Shown: positions 1-8,654 of the stretch, piece after piece
How positions within the stretch are numbered: position 1 is the first letter of the stretch
How the letters are laid out: the number at the start of each line of letters is the position of its first letter
Source of the DNA: a bacterium
GTDB lineage: Bacteria; Electryoneota; Electryoneia; Electryoneales; Electryoneaceae
Reading direction: 5' to 3'
Length of the DNA: 64,000 bases
Assembly: GCA_020444425.1 (NCBI GenBank)
Contig: JAHLLB010000001.1
Coordinates: 186,001-250,000, forward strand
Made by a program: the position numbers and the translations under genes
The notes under the pieces: generated by a model
What the model was told of the DNA's origin: nothing
What the model saw: the letters and a program-made list of their open reading frames with translations, nothing else
Database searches by the model: none

Positions 1-1382
1 ATCAGGTAGATGAACGAGCGGCTGCGCAGGTCTTTCACCAGCGCGATTAGCGGCTTGACCAGTACGATGAACAGTGCGAGCAGGCCGAGCATCGCGATCA
101 CCTGCAGCACCGGCACATACCCCGCCGGTTCGATGACCTCGTTCATCTCGCGGATCTTGCGTTCCGCCTCGGACTGCATCGTGGCGGCGGCTTCTTCCGG
201 GGTGACGGCCCCGCCGAGCACAGCCTGGTAGCTGGGCCGCATGGCGTCCCAGATCGCACGCAGTTCCGGCACCACCGGCATCGGCGTGCCAACCTCGATC
301 TGCAACAGACTCCCGCGCATGATCGGGTTATCGGTGATGACCGGATCGTCCCGCAGGCTCAGCCGTGACGGCATGATGCCTGTCCTCGCCGCCAGTTCAC
401 GTTGTTCCGGGGTGCTCATCAGGAAGCTGAGGAAGCGGTGTGTCGCGGCGAGTTTTTCTTCGGCAATGTTCACATTCAGCGAGAACCCGCGCGGGCTGAC
501 CAGCGGCGAGGGCCAGCGCTGCGTCTCCTCGATGTACGGGATTCGCGCGACACCGATGTCGATGCCATCTTCGATGTAGGTCGCCCAGGACCAGTCACCG
601 TTGATGATCATCGCCGCCTGGCCTTCCTTGAACAACGTGTGCGCGACTTCGTAGTCAGCGTTCTGCGGCGTGATCTTGTACTTGTCGCGAAGATCCTGGA
701 CAAACTGCAGCGCGCGGACATTGGCCTCGGTGTCCAGCGTGGGACGGTACTGATCGTCCATCAGCTGCCCGCCGAATCCGGTGAAGAACGGGATGAAGAA
801 GAACGGTTCGGTGAAATTCCAGACGAGACCGAAGCGGTCGGTTTTGGAATCGACGTCGAGGTCGAGTGTGTTCGCCTGCCCGATTTCAATCATTTCGGCG
901 ATGGTCTGCGGCGGTTCGGGAACGAATTCCTTGTTGTAGACCAGCGTCAGGTGGTTGCCGAAACGGTCGGCGACCTGGTACAGGTAGTCGTCGTACCATA
1001 CCAGCGCCTGCGAATCGAGCTCTGCCAGTTCGGGTTCGGAGAAGATGTCCTCGAGCGGACGGATGATCCCCATGGTCGCGAACGGTCCGACCTGATCGGA
1101 GGGACCGTGGATCAGTTCCGGCCCACGTCCGGCGAGGGCGCTGTTCTGGTAACCGCTTCGCAGTTCTTCCGTTTCACGGTACAACGCAGTGATCTTGATG
1201 TCCGGATTCTGCTCTTCGAAGCGAGCGACCTGCTCGTCGAGAACCACTCGCTCGGCGTAGTTGAGCTGATGCCAGAGAGTGACCTCGGTGCGATCGTCCG
1301 ACTCGGCACAGCCGGTGAACAGGCCGACGGCGAGGAACAAGATCAGCGATACCAGGATCCACGACATAAATGTCGTGGGCAT
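1..1382 (-). CDS. MalE-like sugar-binding lipoprotein fused to membrane (MalF-type) domain, partial
   Basis: This gene is absent from the ORF track because it runs off the left edge; I translated it by hand (460 residues visible). It starts at ATG 1382 with a lipoprotein signal (hydrophobic stretch, then LFTGC). Residues about 30-400 read as a family 1 (MalE-type) extracellular solute-binding protein: TLWHQLNYAE near the start, then ELIHGPSDQVGPFA, QAAMIINGDWSW and AATHRFLSFLMSTPEQRELA. Instead of stopping, the frame continues through a long linker with MQSEAERKIREMNE into a transmembrane helix (VIAMLGLLALFIVLVKPL, about 427-445) and is still open at base 1. The likely product is a binding protein covalently joined to a MalF-type permease that takes up maltodextrins released by the downstream-encoded enzymes' substrates. 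The permease part itself lies outside the window, so the fusion is inferred from the membrane helix and the open frame. Confidence 0.75.
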   Translation of the reverse strand, partial: MPTTFMSWILVSLILFLAVGLFTGCAESDDRTEVTLWHQLNYAERVVLDEQVARFEEQNPDIKITALYRETEELRSGYQNSALAGRGPELIHGPSDQVGPFATMGIIRPLEDIFSEPELAELDSQALVWYDDYLYQVADRFGNHLTLVYNKEFVPEPPQTIAEMIEIGQANTLDLDVDSKTDRFGLVWNFTEPFFFIPFFTGFGGQLMDDQYRPTLDTEANVRALQFVQDLRDKYKITPQNADYEVAHTLFKEGQAAMIINGDWSWATYIEDGIDIGVARIPYIEETQRWPSPLVSPRGFSLNVNIAEEKLAATHRFLSFLMSTPEQRELAARTGIMPSRLSLRDDPVITDNPIMRGSLLQIEVGTPMPVVPELRAIWDAMRPSYQAVLGGAVTPEEAAATMQSEAERKIREMNEVIEPAGYVPVLQVIAMLGLLALFIVLVKPLIALVKDLRSRSFIYL

Positions 1383-1406
1383 AGTAGACATGGGGACACT
1401 TACTCC

Positions 1407-1452
1407 GACAGACATGGGGACACTTACTCCGTTAAGTGTCCCCATGTCTGTC
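1407..1452. repeat. 46-bp perfect hairpin with 20-bp arms (GGGGACAC REP-like family)
   Basis: Left arm 1407-1426 and right arm 1433-1452 are exact reverse complements around a 6-base centre, CTCCGT. The inner 28 bases (1416-1443) recur exactly, in inverted orientation, at 8523-8550. A partial direct copy of the left arm (TGGGGACACTTACTCCG) lies just before it at 1391. The element sits 25 bp upstream of the MalE-like start, where it could affect transcription of that gene. It looks like a REP-type palindrome; no associated transposase is in the window. Confidence 0.85.
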
Positions 1453-1473
1453 ACGGACGTATCCACATCTTTC

Positions 1474-1726
1474 GGGGACACTTTGGGGACAAAGTGTCCC
1501 ATTTCCGATGACCGGTCGGATGCTGACGGTGACATCTTCACGTCTTTCGGGGACACTTCAGGGACAAAGTGTCCCATTTCCGATGACCGGTCGGATGCTG
1601 ACGGCGACATCCCCATGTCCGTCGGGGACACTTTGGGGACAAAGTGTCCCCTTTCCGATGACCGGTCGGATGCTGACGGTGACATCTTCACGTCTTTCGG
1701 GGACACTTCAGGGACAAAGTGTCCCC
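1474..1726. repeat. 75-bp tandem repeat, four hairpin copies
   Basis: Hairpins of the form GGGACACTT-(T/C)(G/A)GGGAC-AAGTGTCCC occur at about 1475-1500, 1550-1575, 1625-1650 and 1700-1725, exactly 75 bp apart. They are separated by a conserved spacer containing GATGACCGGTCGGATGCTGA. Copies alternate in detail (TTTGGGG versus TTCAGGG loops), which suggests a 150-bp dimer duplicated once. Because 75 is a multiple of three, plus-strand ORFs run through the array, but their 25-residue repeats have no protein-like features. The array fills the gap between the GH57 gene and the MalE-like gene. Confidence 0.9.
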
Positions 1727-1738
1727 GGTTTTCACCCC

Positions 1739-4015
1739 TCATTCGTCACCCCCGACCTGCATCGCCCCTCCCCCCTGTTCGCCGGGCTGGGCGGACTCCG
1801 GGTTGATCAGCACCGGAATCGGCGTGGTGCTGACCGGATAGCCGAGTGCCTGGATGTGGCTGCGGACAACTCCGAGGTGCGCACGGTAGAGTTCATCCCA
1901 CATCGCATCGCCGGAGCCAGTGTTCTGATCGGAACCGTACCACCAGAACCAGTCGGAACCCTCGGCGGCGTACATCGCCCGTTTCGCACGTTTCAGCTGG
2001 TCATGGTATTGCGTCATGCGTCCCTGCCGTCCCGGCGGCGGGGTGTCGATGGCAAACTGCAGCTCGTTGCGGACCTTCGCCAACCACGCCCAGCCGCGAT
2101 TTTCCTCGTCCTCGCCGACCCACGTCGCGTAGCTCGCGCTGATCCATGATCCCGGCCACAGTTCGTCGACGGTGGGCAGAGTGTCCAGCGGATGCGGACG
2201 GATGCCGCGTTCCGGATTGCCATGCAGGTATTCGTGCGGCGTGGTGGTCATCAACCGGCCCTGGTTCTGCAGCTCGCCCAGTTTCTTGTAGACGGTGTGC
2301 AGGAACTGGATTGCGTCCGGATCGTGCTCGTACCACTCCCACGCGTTTTCGCCATCCAACAGCACGGTGACCAGCGTCGTGTCGCCCACGTTTGCCGGGG
2401 CACGGCTCATGATCTGCCGCATCAGGTCTTCCGCCGCCTGTTCCGGTTCCCAACGCTGGTAGCGGAAGCCGATCAGGTCGCTGAGGTGCGTGTCACGGAA
2501 GAACATCGCGACCTCTCCACCCTTAGGACCGGTGACACGGTACGGCGTCGTCGCTTTCATCCCGGCGGGTGACGATTTCTGCAGGACGCCGTCACCGGTC
2601 GCAATCCACTCAATGCCGGCGTCGGCGAAGTAATCGACCACCTGCGCCGAGACGGACCCTTCCGCCGGCCACATGCCGCCCGGCTTGTGGCCAAACTGAT
2701 CGTCGTAGTAGCGCACGGCCTCGTTGACATGCCAGCGCGCATCCTGCTCATGCGCAAACTGAATGGAGTCGGGTGCAGCATCGGTGCCGGATTTGCCCGC
2801 GTGCAGGTTCGCGATCAGCGGCAGGATCGGGTGGAAATACGGCGTGGTGATGAATTCGATCTGACGCCGGTAGCTGCCGCGCAAATCCATGTGATTGTTC
2901 AATGGATCCAGCGCCGCCGCGATCCGGTAAAAGGTCGCGACGATGCGGTTTGCATCATCCTCGGTCAACGGATGCGACAGCGTCCACGGCGGACCGGCCG
3001 TCCGTTTCACGAGATCGTGCAGGGTCAGGTTGAGAGTGGAGCCGTCCTTGTCCACGACGAGATTGAAATCTTTCTCGTAGAATTCTGGGTCGAAATTCGC
3101 GAGGTAGAAGAAGCATTTCAGGTTGCGTTTGTCCTGCTCCGTGTAGGTCGCCGGGTCCTTGTCACGCAGGGCGAGGTATTCCGGCCAACGTTCCATGATC
3201 ACCCGGCTGATGCTGAAGCAATTCCACTCGCCCTCGGTCAGCAGGGCGTTTTCTTCAGGACCGAACTTGCCGGTCGGGGTCAGCATCAGGTCGATCCACG
3301 GATCGGTCTTGCCGCGGTATTTGCGCAGGAAGCCGTCGGCGTCGATTCGTTGCGTGGACGGGTCATAGAATTCGCCCAGCCGGTCAACGTACAGCTGGAT
3401 CTGTTCGAGCAGGACGGGTGTAAAGTTGAAGGTGACGTGAATATCCGGATGCGACCGCAGCATCGCGGTCATGTCGTAGTAGTCCTTGGTCGTGTGCGTG
3501 CGCACCCAGGGCGCCACGAGCTGGCCTTTGGACGCATCCATGTAGTACGGCTGGTGCTGATGCCAGAGGATATTGAGATAGACGAAGCCTTCACCGCCGG
3601 GCGCGTCGATCATTGCGTCCCCGCCTCCGCCTTCCGGGGCGCGGAGTTCGACCTCACCGACCGGATTCATGAACAGGACGGAGTTCTTCTCGCCGTAATT
3701 GTTGATCGTGGTCGCTGGGTTGGACGGATCTGGAATCCAGTCGCCGTCCACAACGAACTTGTACTCGTGGAACCCAACGGATAATGATGTTGCTGCGTGC
3801 CAGACGCCAGCTTCATCCTGTTCCATCGGGATTGCACGCGGTTCCCAACCGGCAAAATCGCCGGAGAGGAACACTTCGCCGGCGTTCTGATGGTAGAAGC
3901 TGAAATGAACCTCACCGTTCTCGGCATAAGGTGGCTGTCCGGGGTCGGAACACCCGGTGATCACCACCAGCACGAACAGGAACGGGACGAACAGTCGCAT
4001 GGATTTGACCATCAT
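1739..4015 (-). CDS. Lipoprotein GH57 alpha-glucanase with N-terminal CBM48-like domain
   Basis: I start at ATG 4015, which overlaps the upstream esterase stop as ATGA, rather than the ORF-track start; this gives 758 residues and a clean lipoprotein signal (VVITGC, Cys22). Residues about 30-105 form a CBM48/isoamylase-N-like early-set domain (VFLSGDFAGWEPRAIPM, YKFVVDGDWIPDP). A GH57 barrel follows, with HQHQPYY at 152-158, WPAEGSVSAQVVDYF, FFRDTHLSDLIGF and LDGENAWEWYEHD. By family knowledge the Glu of WPAEG is the likely nucleophile and the Asp of FFRD the acid/base; that assignment is inferred. Family members include amylopullulanases and branching enzymes; I expect an alpha-1,4/1,6-glucan hydrolase anchored in the periplasm or outer membrane. 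Many GH57 enzymes are cytoplasmic, so the lipoprotein form is notable. Confidence 0.88.
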   Translation of the reverse strand: MMVKSMRLFVPFLFVLVVITGCSDPGQPPYAENGEVHFSFYHQNAGEVFLSGDFAGWEPRAIPMEQDEAGVWHAATSLSVGFHEYKFVVDGDWIPDPSNPATTINNYGEKNSVLFMNPVGEVELRAPEGGGGDAMIDAPGGEGFVYLNILWHQHQPYYMDASKGQLVAPWVRTHTTKDYYDMTAMLRSHPDIHVTFNFTPVLLEQIQLYVDRLGEFYDPSTQRIDADGFLRKYRGKTDPWIDLMLTPTGKFGPEENALLTEGEWNCFSISRVIMERWPEYLALRDKDPATYTEQDKRNLKCFFYLANFDPEFYEKDFNLVVDKDGSTLNLTLHDLVKRTAGPPWTLSHPLTEDDANRIVATFYRIAAALDPLNNHMDLRGSYRRQIEFITTPYFHPILPLIANLHAGKSGTDAAPDSIQFAHEQDARWHVNEAVRYYDDQFGHKPGGMWPAEGSVSAQVVDYFADAGIEWIATGDGVLQKSSPAGMKATTPYRVTGPKGGEVAMFFRDTHLSDLIGFRYQRWEPEQAAEDLMRQIMSRAPANVGDTTLVTVLLDGENAWEWYEHDPDAIQFLHTVYKKLGELQNQGRLMTTTPHEYLHGNPERGIRPHPLDTLPTVDELWPGSWISASYATWVGEDEENRGWAWLAKVRNELQFAIDTPPPGRQGRMTQYHDQLKRAKRAMYAAEGSDWFWWYGSDQNTGSGDAMWDELYRAHLGVVRSHIQALGYPVSTTPIPVLINPESAQPGEQGGGAMQVGGDE

Positions 4016-5295
4016 TCCTTCACTCCGGATGTGGAGAAAAATGTCTGCAGGATGTTGTCCGTGTGCGCCCGCCACGCACCCCAGGAATGGCCCTCGTGCC
4101 ACACCTGCCACGTCACCGAATTGCCCTTGCCTTCGAGGACATCCTTGAGCGCGGTACTTGACTGGTAGATGGATGCTTCGTAGGTGCCAGCGTCAAGGTA
4201 ATACACCACATCGGTCGGATCGTCCGCCGCGATGTCGTTGATCAACTCGTTGTTGTTGACGTACACCGCCGAAGAATGGCCGCCGGCATAACCGAAAACG
4301 TCCGGATGGTTGTGCGCGAAGTACACCGACGTCAGTCCGCCAAGCGAACACCCCATCACCGCGCGAGCTGCCGGTTGCGGGTCGGTCGGGTAGTTGGAGT
4401 CGATGTACGGCACCAGCTCGTTGACAAACATCCACTTGAACGGTTCGTTGAGCCAATACTCGGTCATCCGGTTGATCGGGTTGACGAATACCGCGATGAC
4501 CGGTTCGATCAATTCCGCGTCGATCAGGTTATCGAGAGTGTTCTTCATGCTGGCGAGGCTGACATATTCGCCACCGTCATGCACATAGATCGCCGGGTAT
4601 GCGCCCTCGGGATCGTACCCCGCCGGGAGATAGACCTTGACGCCTCGTGAGTTGTTCAACGAATCACTGGTGAACTGGAAGGATTCGAGTGTGCCGTGTG
4701 GAATATCCGGATTGTACTCAATCTCCCAGGGGTCAACGTAGTCCGGCATCGCGAGTTCGGAATTCGGGCCATATCCGCCGGTAACCTGGCGTGGATTGCG
4801 CGGATCAAGGATCCAGTTATCGCCCGGAGTGACGAACTTGTAATCGAGGCGCGCGTCCAGTTCGTAGGTCTTTTCCCGGTAGAACAGGTCCGTTCCAGGA
4901 ATGCGTGACATGGGATCCGCGGATGGTGTCCAGTTGTTATGATCGCCGGGCACCTGCACGGAACTGTAGCCGGCGGTAAACAGGTAGACGCACTGGTTTT
5001 CAACGGTTAACGGGAAGCCGTAATCCTCGGAATCTTCGAGCAGGGTGATGAATGAATCCGCCATCGCTTGCCGCTCTGCTTGTTCTGCGGCGAGAATATC
5101 CGCGAGGAACTGATCCCAGTCCGGTGCTTCGTCCAGTTCGGACGTGGTTTCGCTCCGGCCATATCCGATGCGGGATTGATCCGTTTTTGCATCGGAATCC
5201 GATTTCGTGATCGTCGCTTGATCGTTGCATCCAGCGATCAGGATCACGAGCACCAGCAAAATCAAGTGTGCTATGTTGTAACGGGCTTTCCACAT
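4012..5295 (-). CDS. Lipoprotein Fes-like alpha/beta-hydrolase esterase with early-set carbohydrate module
   Basis: The 427-residue protein starts at ATG 5295, with GGAG nine bases upstream. It has a lipoprotein signal (LVILIAGC, Cys23). Residues about 95-190 form a CBM48-like module (VQVPGDHNNWTPSADPM, YKFVTPGDNWILDP). Residues about 200-425 are a putative esterase domain (enterochelin esterase / antigen 85 group) with nucleophile motif GCSLGG (Ser317), a probable Asp near 368 and His403 in HEGHSWGAW. It overlaps the GH57 gene by four bases and follows the debranching gene by six, so it belongs to the glucan operon. Possible roles are removal of acyl groups from glucan or another glycan ester; the substrate cannot be read from sequence. 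Confidence 0.85.
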   Translation of the reverse strand: MWKARYNIAHLILLVLVILIAGCNDQATITKSDSDAKTDQSRIGYGRSETTSELDEAPDWDQFLADILAAEQAERQAMADSFITLLEDSEDYGFPLTVENQCVYLFTAGYSSVQVPGDHNNWTPSADPMSRIPGTDLFYREKTYELDARLDYKFVTPGDNWILDPRNPRQVTGGYGPNSELAMPDYVDPWEIEYNPDIPHGTLESFQFTSDSLNNSRGVKVYLPAGYDPEGAYPAIYVHDGGEYVSLASMKNTLDNLIDAELIEPVIAVFVNPINRMTEYWLNEPFKWMFVNELVPYIDSNYPTDPQPAARAVMGCSLGGLTSVYFAHNHPDVFGYAGGHSSAVYVNNNELINDIAADDPTDVVYYLDAGTYEASIYQSSTALKDVLEGKGNSVTWQVWHEGHSWGAWRAHTDNILQTFFSTSGVKE

Positions 5296-5301
5296 CGTGT
5301 G

Positions 5302-8300
5302 CTACTCCACAAATAAAACGTCGTACACGTTCGGATCGGACTCATCCGCACCCGATCCGGCCCAACGTCCGCCCTCCGGTGTGACTGCGCGGAACTCACC
5401 GATTCCACCGCCGCCGTGATCGTCCTGTGCGCCAACCAGCACAGCAATCTTCCAGTGTTCGGGATGGGTACCGAGATAATCCAGCGGGATGGCAAAGCTG
5501 ACCGTTTTCGCTTTCGTGTCGCCGAGACGATACGCCGGATCGTTGGGGATGTGCGCGGCGATGATCTCGCCGTCGGCATCCTCGATTTCGATCCCACCGC
5601 CGACGTGAATGAACCGGTCTGCCGCGTAATCGCCGGGCAATACGTAATTGCTGTTGCGCCGCACATCCGTGCGTAACGGTCCACCGAGGTTGCCGCTGCG
5701 GATGGCGATGGTCGCGAAGGTCAGTTGGAAGCCATACTCCGGCCGCCAGCCCGGATCGCTGAGATCACGGAAGGTGAGGCTGAAGTACGCCAGGTCATGG
5801 TCGGCGCGCACGGTAACGTGCGTCAAATCGAGAATTCCGGGCAGGAACGCCGGGTTGGTCGGGTAACCGTAGGTTTTGCCCTCAACCACGCCGGTGTCGT
5901 CATGTTCTGGATCTGCGGCGTCCACGATCACCGGCGCTTTCTCGCTCCACGCTTTGATCGTCTCGTTCGGAATCAACGGATAATCGGGCGGCTGCAGTGA
6001 CGTGATGCCTTCCACGGTGCGCGGTTGCAGCAACGGTTCGTCATCCTCGGCGGAAATCAACAGCGGAATCGGGACCGACTGGAACGCCGGCAGCATCGGC
6101 CCGGCATTGATCCGCAGTTCGGTGCCATCATTCTTGCGATCAAGCACCAGCGTCCATCGCGGCACGTCCCTGGACAGTTCGCCGTTGGGATCGCTGATGG
6201 TGTCCATCGTGTCGAGAATCGAGCGGAACGGCTTGATCCGGATCGGCTCGGCCAACGAATCCGGTGTCAGCGCGGTAAACGTGAAACGGATGGTCTGGTC
6301 GTCGAAGCTGCTGGCAAGCCGAACCGGTTGACCGTTCATCCAGACAATCGCGTCCACCTCGCCCAGTTCACGCGGGTAGCGTGGATCGAACTCCCATGCG
6401 CCCGGATCGTCGTAGACCGGCTTCACGCCGAGATAGTCCTGGTACAGAGCGCGCAGAAACTCGGCTAGTGACCACGCTTGCGAGACCGTGCCGCTTGTGT
6501 TTGGTTCTGCCGATCCGTGACGCGGGAGTGCGTCGAGATTCTCGCTCAAGGTGCCGACACAGCCCCGGTCGAGGATCTGATGCACCTCGTCCCTCGCCAC
6601 CGCGACACCGTGCCGGGATGCCGACTTGTACGGGCCGCTGAGCCACGTCCAGACAATCCCCATGTGGTACGCGGCATCCTTCGGATAGTGGATCGTCTCG
6701 TGGTACGGGTGGAAGTCCTCATCCGTCTGCGCAAGGCTGGCAACACCCCAACGGTAGACGAGGCTGTCGCGCATGGTGTTCACGATGGCTGCGCGCTCGT
6801 CAACTGTCACGAGCGAATTCTCGCTGGACAGCGGAACCGTCACCGCCCACGCCTGGTTCGGACGGATCTTGAGGTCGGGGGTACCGTCCTCATTAAGGTG
6901 ATCGACCAACCCGAGACCGTCCTCACGGATGAAGTGCTTCCGGAAGCTGGCAATCAGCTGATCGCGTTGCGGCTGGTAGTTGACTTTGTGACCGGCGTAC
7001 GACAGCATCCATTCAGCGGCCTGTAGCTGCGCCAGCCACAACGCCTGGATCTCCACGGCACGATTGCCACGCGGTGACCATGCGCCGTCAACACCTTTCG
7101 CATCCATCCACGTGTCGGCGTCACCATGGGTGAGCAAGCCCTGTTCGTCGACACGGTGCGTCATCGCGCCCTGCACCGATTTCTCGATCACTCCACCCGG
7201 CTGGCCGAGCTCGGTCCACAGCGTGCGATCTCCGGAATAGAGGCCATACTCGTACAGTTCGCGAACGAACCACGGCGTGCCGTCCGCCGTGTTGTAGATG
7301 ATATCCTCGCCGCGCGCACGATTCGGCACCTTGCCGTAGTCGGCGGACGACATGTCGGTGTTCTGCCACTGCGCGAACCGGCGGAAGATCTGTTCGGCGG
7401 CGTCGAACTTGCCCAGCACCAGCGCCGCACCGGGCAGGCTGATGAAGGTGTCACGCGCCCAGCCTTCGTTGAACCACGGCAATCCCGCCCAGATCAGGCT
7501 GTTGTCCTCGGCGAACAGGCCGGCCATGCTGAGTTTCGCCCAGTTGACGGCCCGGTTGATGCGCTCGTCGTCGCAATGGAAATATGAACGGTTCAGCTCG
7601 TCGAGTAGCCAGTTGCGGCGATCCTGTTGTTGAGAATACTCACTCCGGCGGATCTCAACCCAACGGTCGCCGGCGAGTTCGGCAGATTCGCCCCAGGTGA
7701 AGGTGAGGTCGAAACCGGGCTCGTTGAACATCGCGCCATGAATCGCTTTTCCGATGTGCGTGGCGAACGGGCCTTTCGCGTCGCGATTGACGGTCCTCAT
7801 CTCCGGCGCATCGAACCAGCGTTTGCTGCCGGCGGCCATGAACACGCTGTCCGTACCTGCGATGCCGAGGTAGTATTGTATCCCACGCGTCTTGTTCTGG
7901 TGGGCTTTCTCGATGGTCAGTGACGACGGAAAAACGAAGAACAATCCGACCTGCGTGTCTTCGGATTCCCCTTCCCCGCTCCCCGGCACGAACGGTTCGC
8001 CATTCATGGAACAGTTGAAGCGGAGGTCATCCCGGTCCACGCCGACCGGCGAAACGCGCAGGGTTATCCCATTCCGCCAGCGGAAGATGACCTCGTGTGG
8101 TTTGACCCGAACCTGCGCCTTCGCCCGGTCTTTCGGGACACCGTCAATCACCAGGATCCAGTCGTCGAGCAGCTTGTGGTCGCCCACATGCAGGCCCATC
8201 CAGCCGTCGCTGGCGACCGTGGCCGTGGTGCCGTAATAGAATGACGTTCCGGTTCCGCTGAACAAGTAGGGCCGATCGCTGCCCGCTGCGAGATCAACCG

Positions 8301-8430
8301 CGAGGGAATCGAGATAGGACTCGGTGTAACGGGGCGCGTCGTCTGGCAACATGGTGGCGCCCTCCGCGGCGATGGTGAGCACGAGAACTGTCAGGATCGG
8401 GATGATGATCGCTCGTGAACGATGGCGCAT
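5302..8430 (-). CDS. Secreted glycogen-debranching-type enzyme (amylo-alpha-1,6-glucosidase-like) with C-terminal glucodextranase-like module
   Basis: The protein has 1042 residues and starts at ATG 8430 behind AAAGGAA. A signal peptide is followed by a beta-rich N-domain (about 50-270, TTATVASDGWMGLHVGD). An (alpha/alpha)6 GDE_C-type catalytic domain occupies about 290-670 and holds GLPWFNEGWARDTF (316-329), HGDADTWMDAKG (435-446) and WSPRGNRAVEIQALW. From about 850 a C-terminal module resembling the glucodextranase C-terminal/DOMON-like domain begins (DAADPEHDDTG, YPTNPAFLPGILDL). The role is probably hydrolysis of alpha-1,6 branch points or release of glucose in the periplasm or outside the cell. 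The exact linkage is unproven; GH15 or GH63 relatives are alternatives. No sorting tail or lipobox is present. Confidence 0.83.
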   Translation of the reverse strand: MRHRSRAIIIPILTVLVLTIAAEGATMLPDDAPRYTESYLDSLAVDLAAGSDRPYLFSGTGTSFYYGTTATVASDGWMGLHVGDHKLLDDWILVIDGVPKDRAKAQVRVKPHEVIFRWRNGITLRVSPVGVDRDDLRFNCSMNGEPFVPGSGEGESEDTQVGLFFVFPSSLTIEKAHQNKTRGIQYYLGIAGTDSVFMAAGSKRWFDAPEMRTVNRDAKGPFATHIGKAIHGAMFNEPGFDLTFTWGESAELAGDRWVEIRRSEYSQQQDRRNWLLDELNRSYFHCDDERINRAVNWAKLSMAGLFAEDNSLIWAGLPWFNEGWARDTFISLPGAALVLGKFDAAEQIFRRFAQWQNTDMSSADYGKVPNRARGEDIIYNTADGTPWFVRELYEYGLYSGDRTLWTELGQPGGVIEKSVQGAMTHRVDEQGLLTHGDADTWMDAKGVDGAWSPRGNRAVEIQALWLAQLQAAEWMLSYAGHKVNYQPQRDQLIASFRKHFIREDGLGLVDHLNEDGTPDLKIRPNQAWAVTVPLSSENSLVTVDERAAIVNTMRDSLVYRWGVASLAQTDEDFHPYHETIHYPKDAAYHMGIVWTWLSGPYKSASRHGVAVARDEVHQILDRGCVGTLSENLDALPRHGSAEPNTSGTVSQAWSLAEFLRALYQDYLGVKPVYDDPGAWEFDPRYPRELGEVDAIVWMNGQPVRLASSFDDQTIRFTFTALTPDSLAEPIRIKPFRSILDTMDTISDPNGELSRDVPRWTLVLDRKNDGTELRINAGPMLPAFQSVPIPLLISAEDDEPLLQPRTVEGITSLQPPDYPLIPNETIKAWSEKAPVIVDAADPEHDDTGVVEGKTYGYPTNPAFLPGILDLTHVTVRADHDLAYFSLTFRDLSDPGWRPEYGFQLTFATIAIRSGNLGGPLRTDVRRNSNYVLPGDYAADRFIHVGGGIEIEDADGEIIAAHIPNDPAYRLGDTKAKTVSFAIPLDYLGTHPEHWKIAVLVGAQDDHGGGGIGEFRAVTPEGGRWAGSGADESDPNVYDVLFVE

Positions 8431-8472
8431 GGCGTTCCTTTGGGTCGGAGCGTGTCAAGTTGTGGTCCGGTC

Positions 8473-8498
8473 GGGACACTTTCTCCCGAAAGTGTCCC
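8473..8498. repeat. GGGACAC REP-like palindrome
   Basis: Perfect 11-bp arms GGGACACTTTC / GAAAGTGTCCC surround TCCC. It lies between the amylase and debranching genes and belongs to the same GGGACAC/GTGTCCC family as the elements at 1407 and 8523. It could form an RNA hairpin between the two cistrons. No T-run follows, so it is not a classical terminator. Confidence 0.8.
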
Positions 8499-8522
8499 CA
8501 TGAATCAATCAGGCATTGCGCC

Positions 8523-8550
8523 GGGGACACTTAACGGAGTAAGTGTCCCC
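8523..8550. repeat. REP-like palindrome identical to 1416-1443
   Basis: Arms GGGGACACTTA and TAAGTGTCCCC flank ACGGAG. The reverse complement of these 28 bases matches 1416-1443 exactly. Two identical dispersed copies 7 kb apart show that this is a mobile-type repeat rather than a chance hairpin. Confidence 0.85.
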
Positions 8551-8562
8551 GTATAGGTTTTT

Positions 8563-8640
8563 TCTGTTACTATCTGTTACTATCTGTTACTATCTGTTAC
8601 TATCTGTTACTATCTGTTACTATCTGTTACTATCTCTTGC
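8563..8640. repeat. 10-bp microsatellite (TATCTGTTAC)n
   Basis: Six perfect copies of TATCTGTTAC run from 8571 to 8630, with degenerate half-copies on both sides (TCTGTTAC before; TATCTCTTGC and ATCTGTTGCG after). It ends just past the amylase stop codon and starts just after the 8523 palindrome. Copy number of such a tract could vary by replication slippage. It lies between cistrons, so it could alter spacing or RNA stability but not a reading frame. Confidence 0.92.
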
Positions 8641-8654
8641 ATCTGTTGCGTCTC

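Noticed and set aside
402-1511. Long plus-strand ORF of 369 residues at the left edge
   Set aside because: It is antisense to the binding-protein gene, has no ribosome-binding site, and the minus frame gives a signal peptide plus recognisable SBP motifs.
1279-1806. Plus-strand ORF with perfect 25-residue repeats
   Set aside because: The repeats are a consequence of the 75-bp tandem DNA repeat; no signal peptide, no ribosome-binding site, and it overlaps two real genes.
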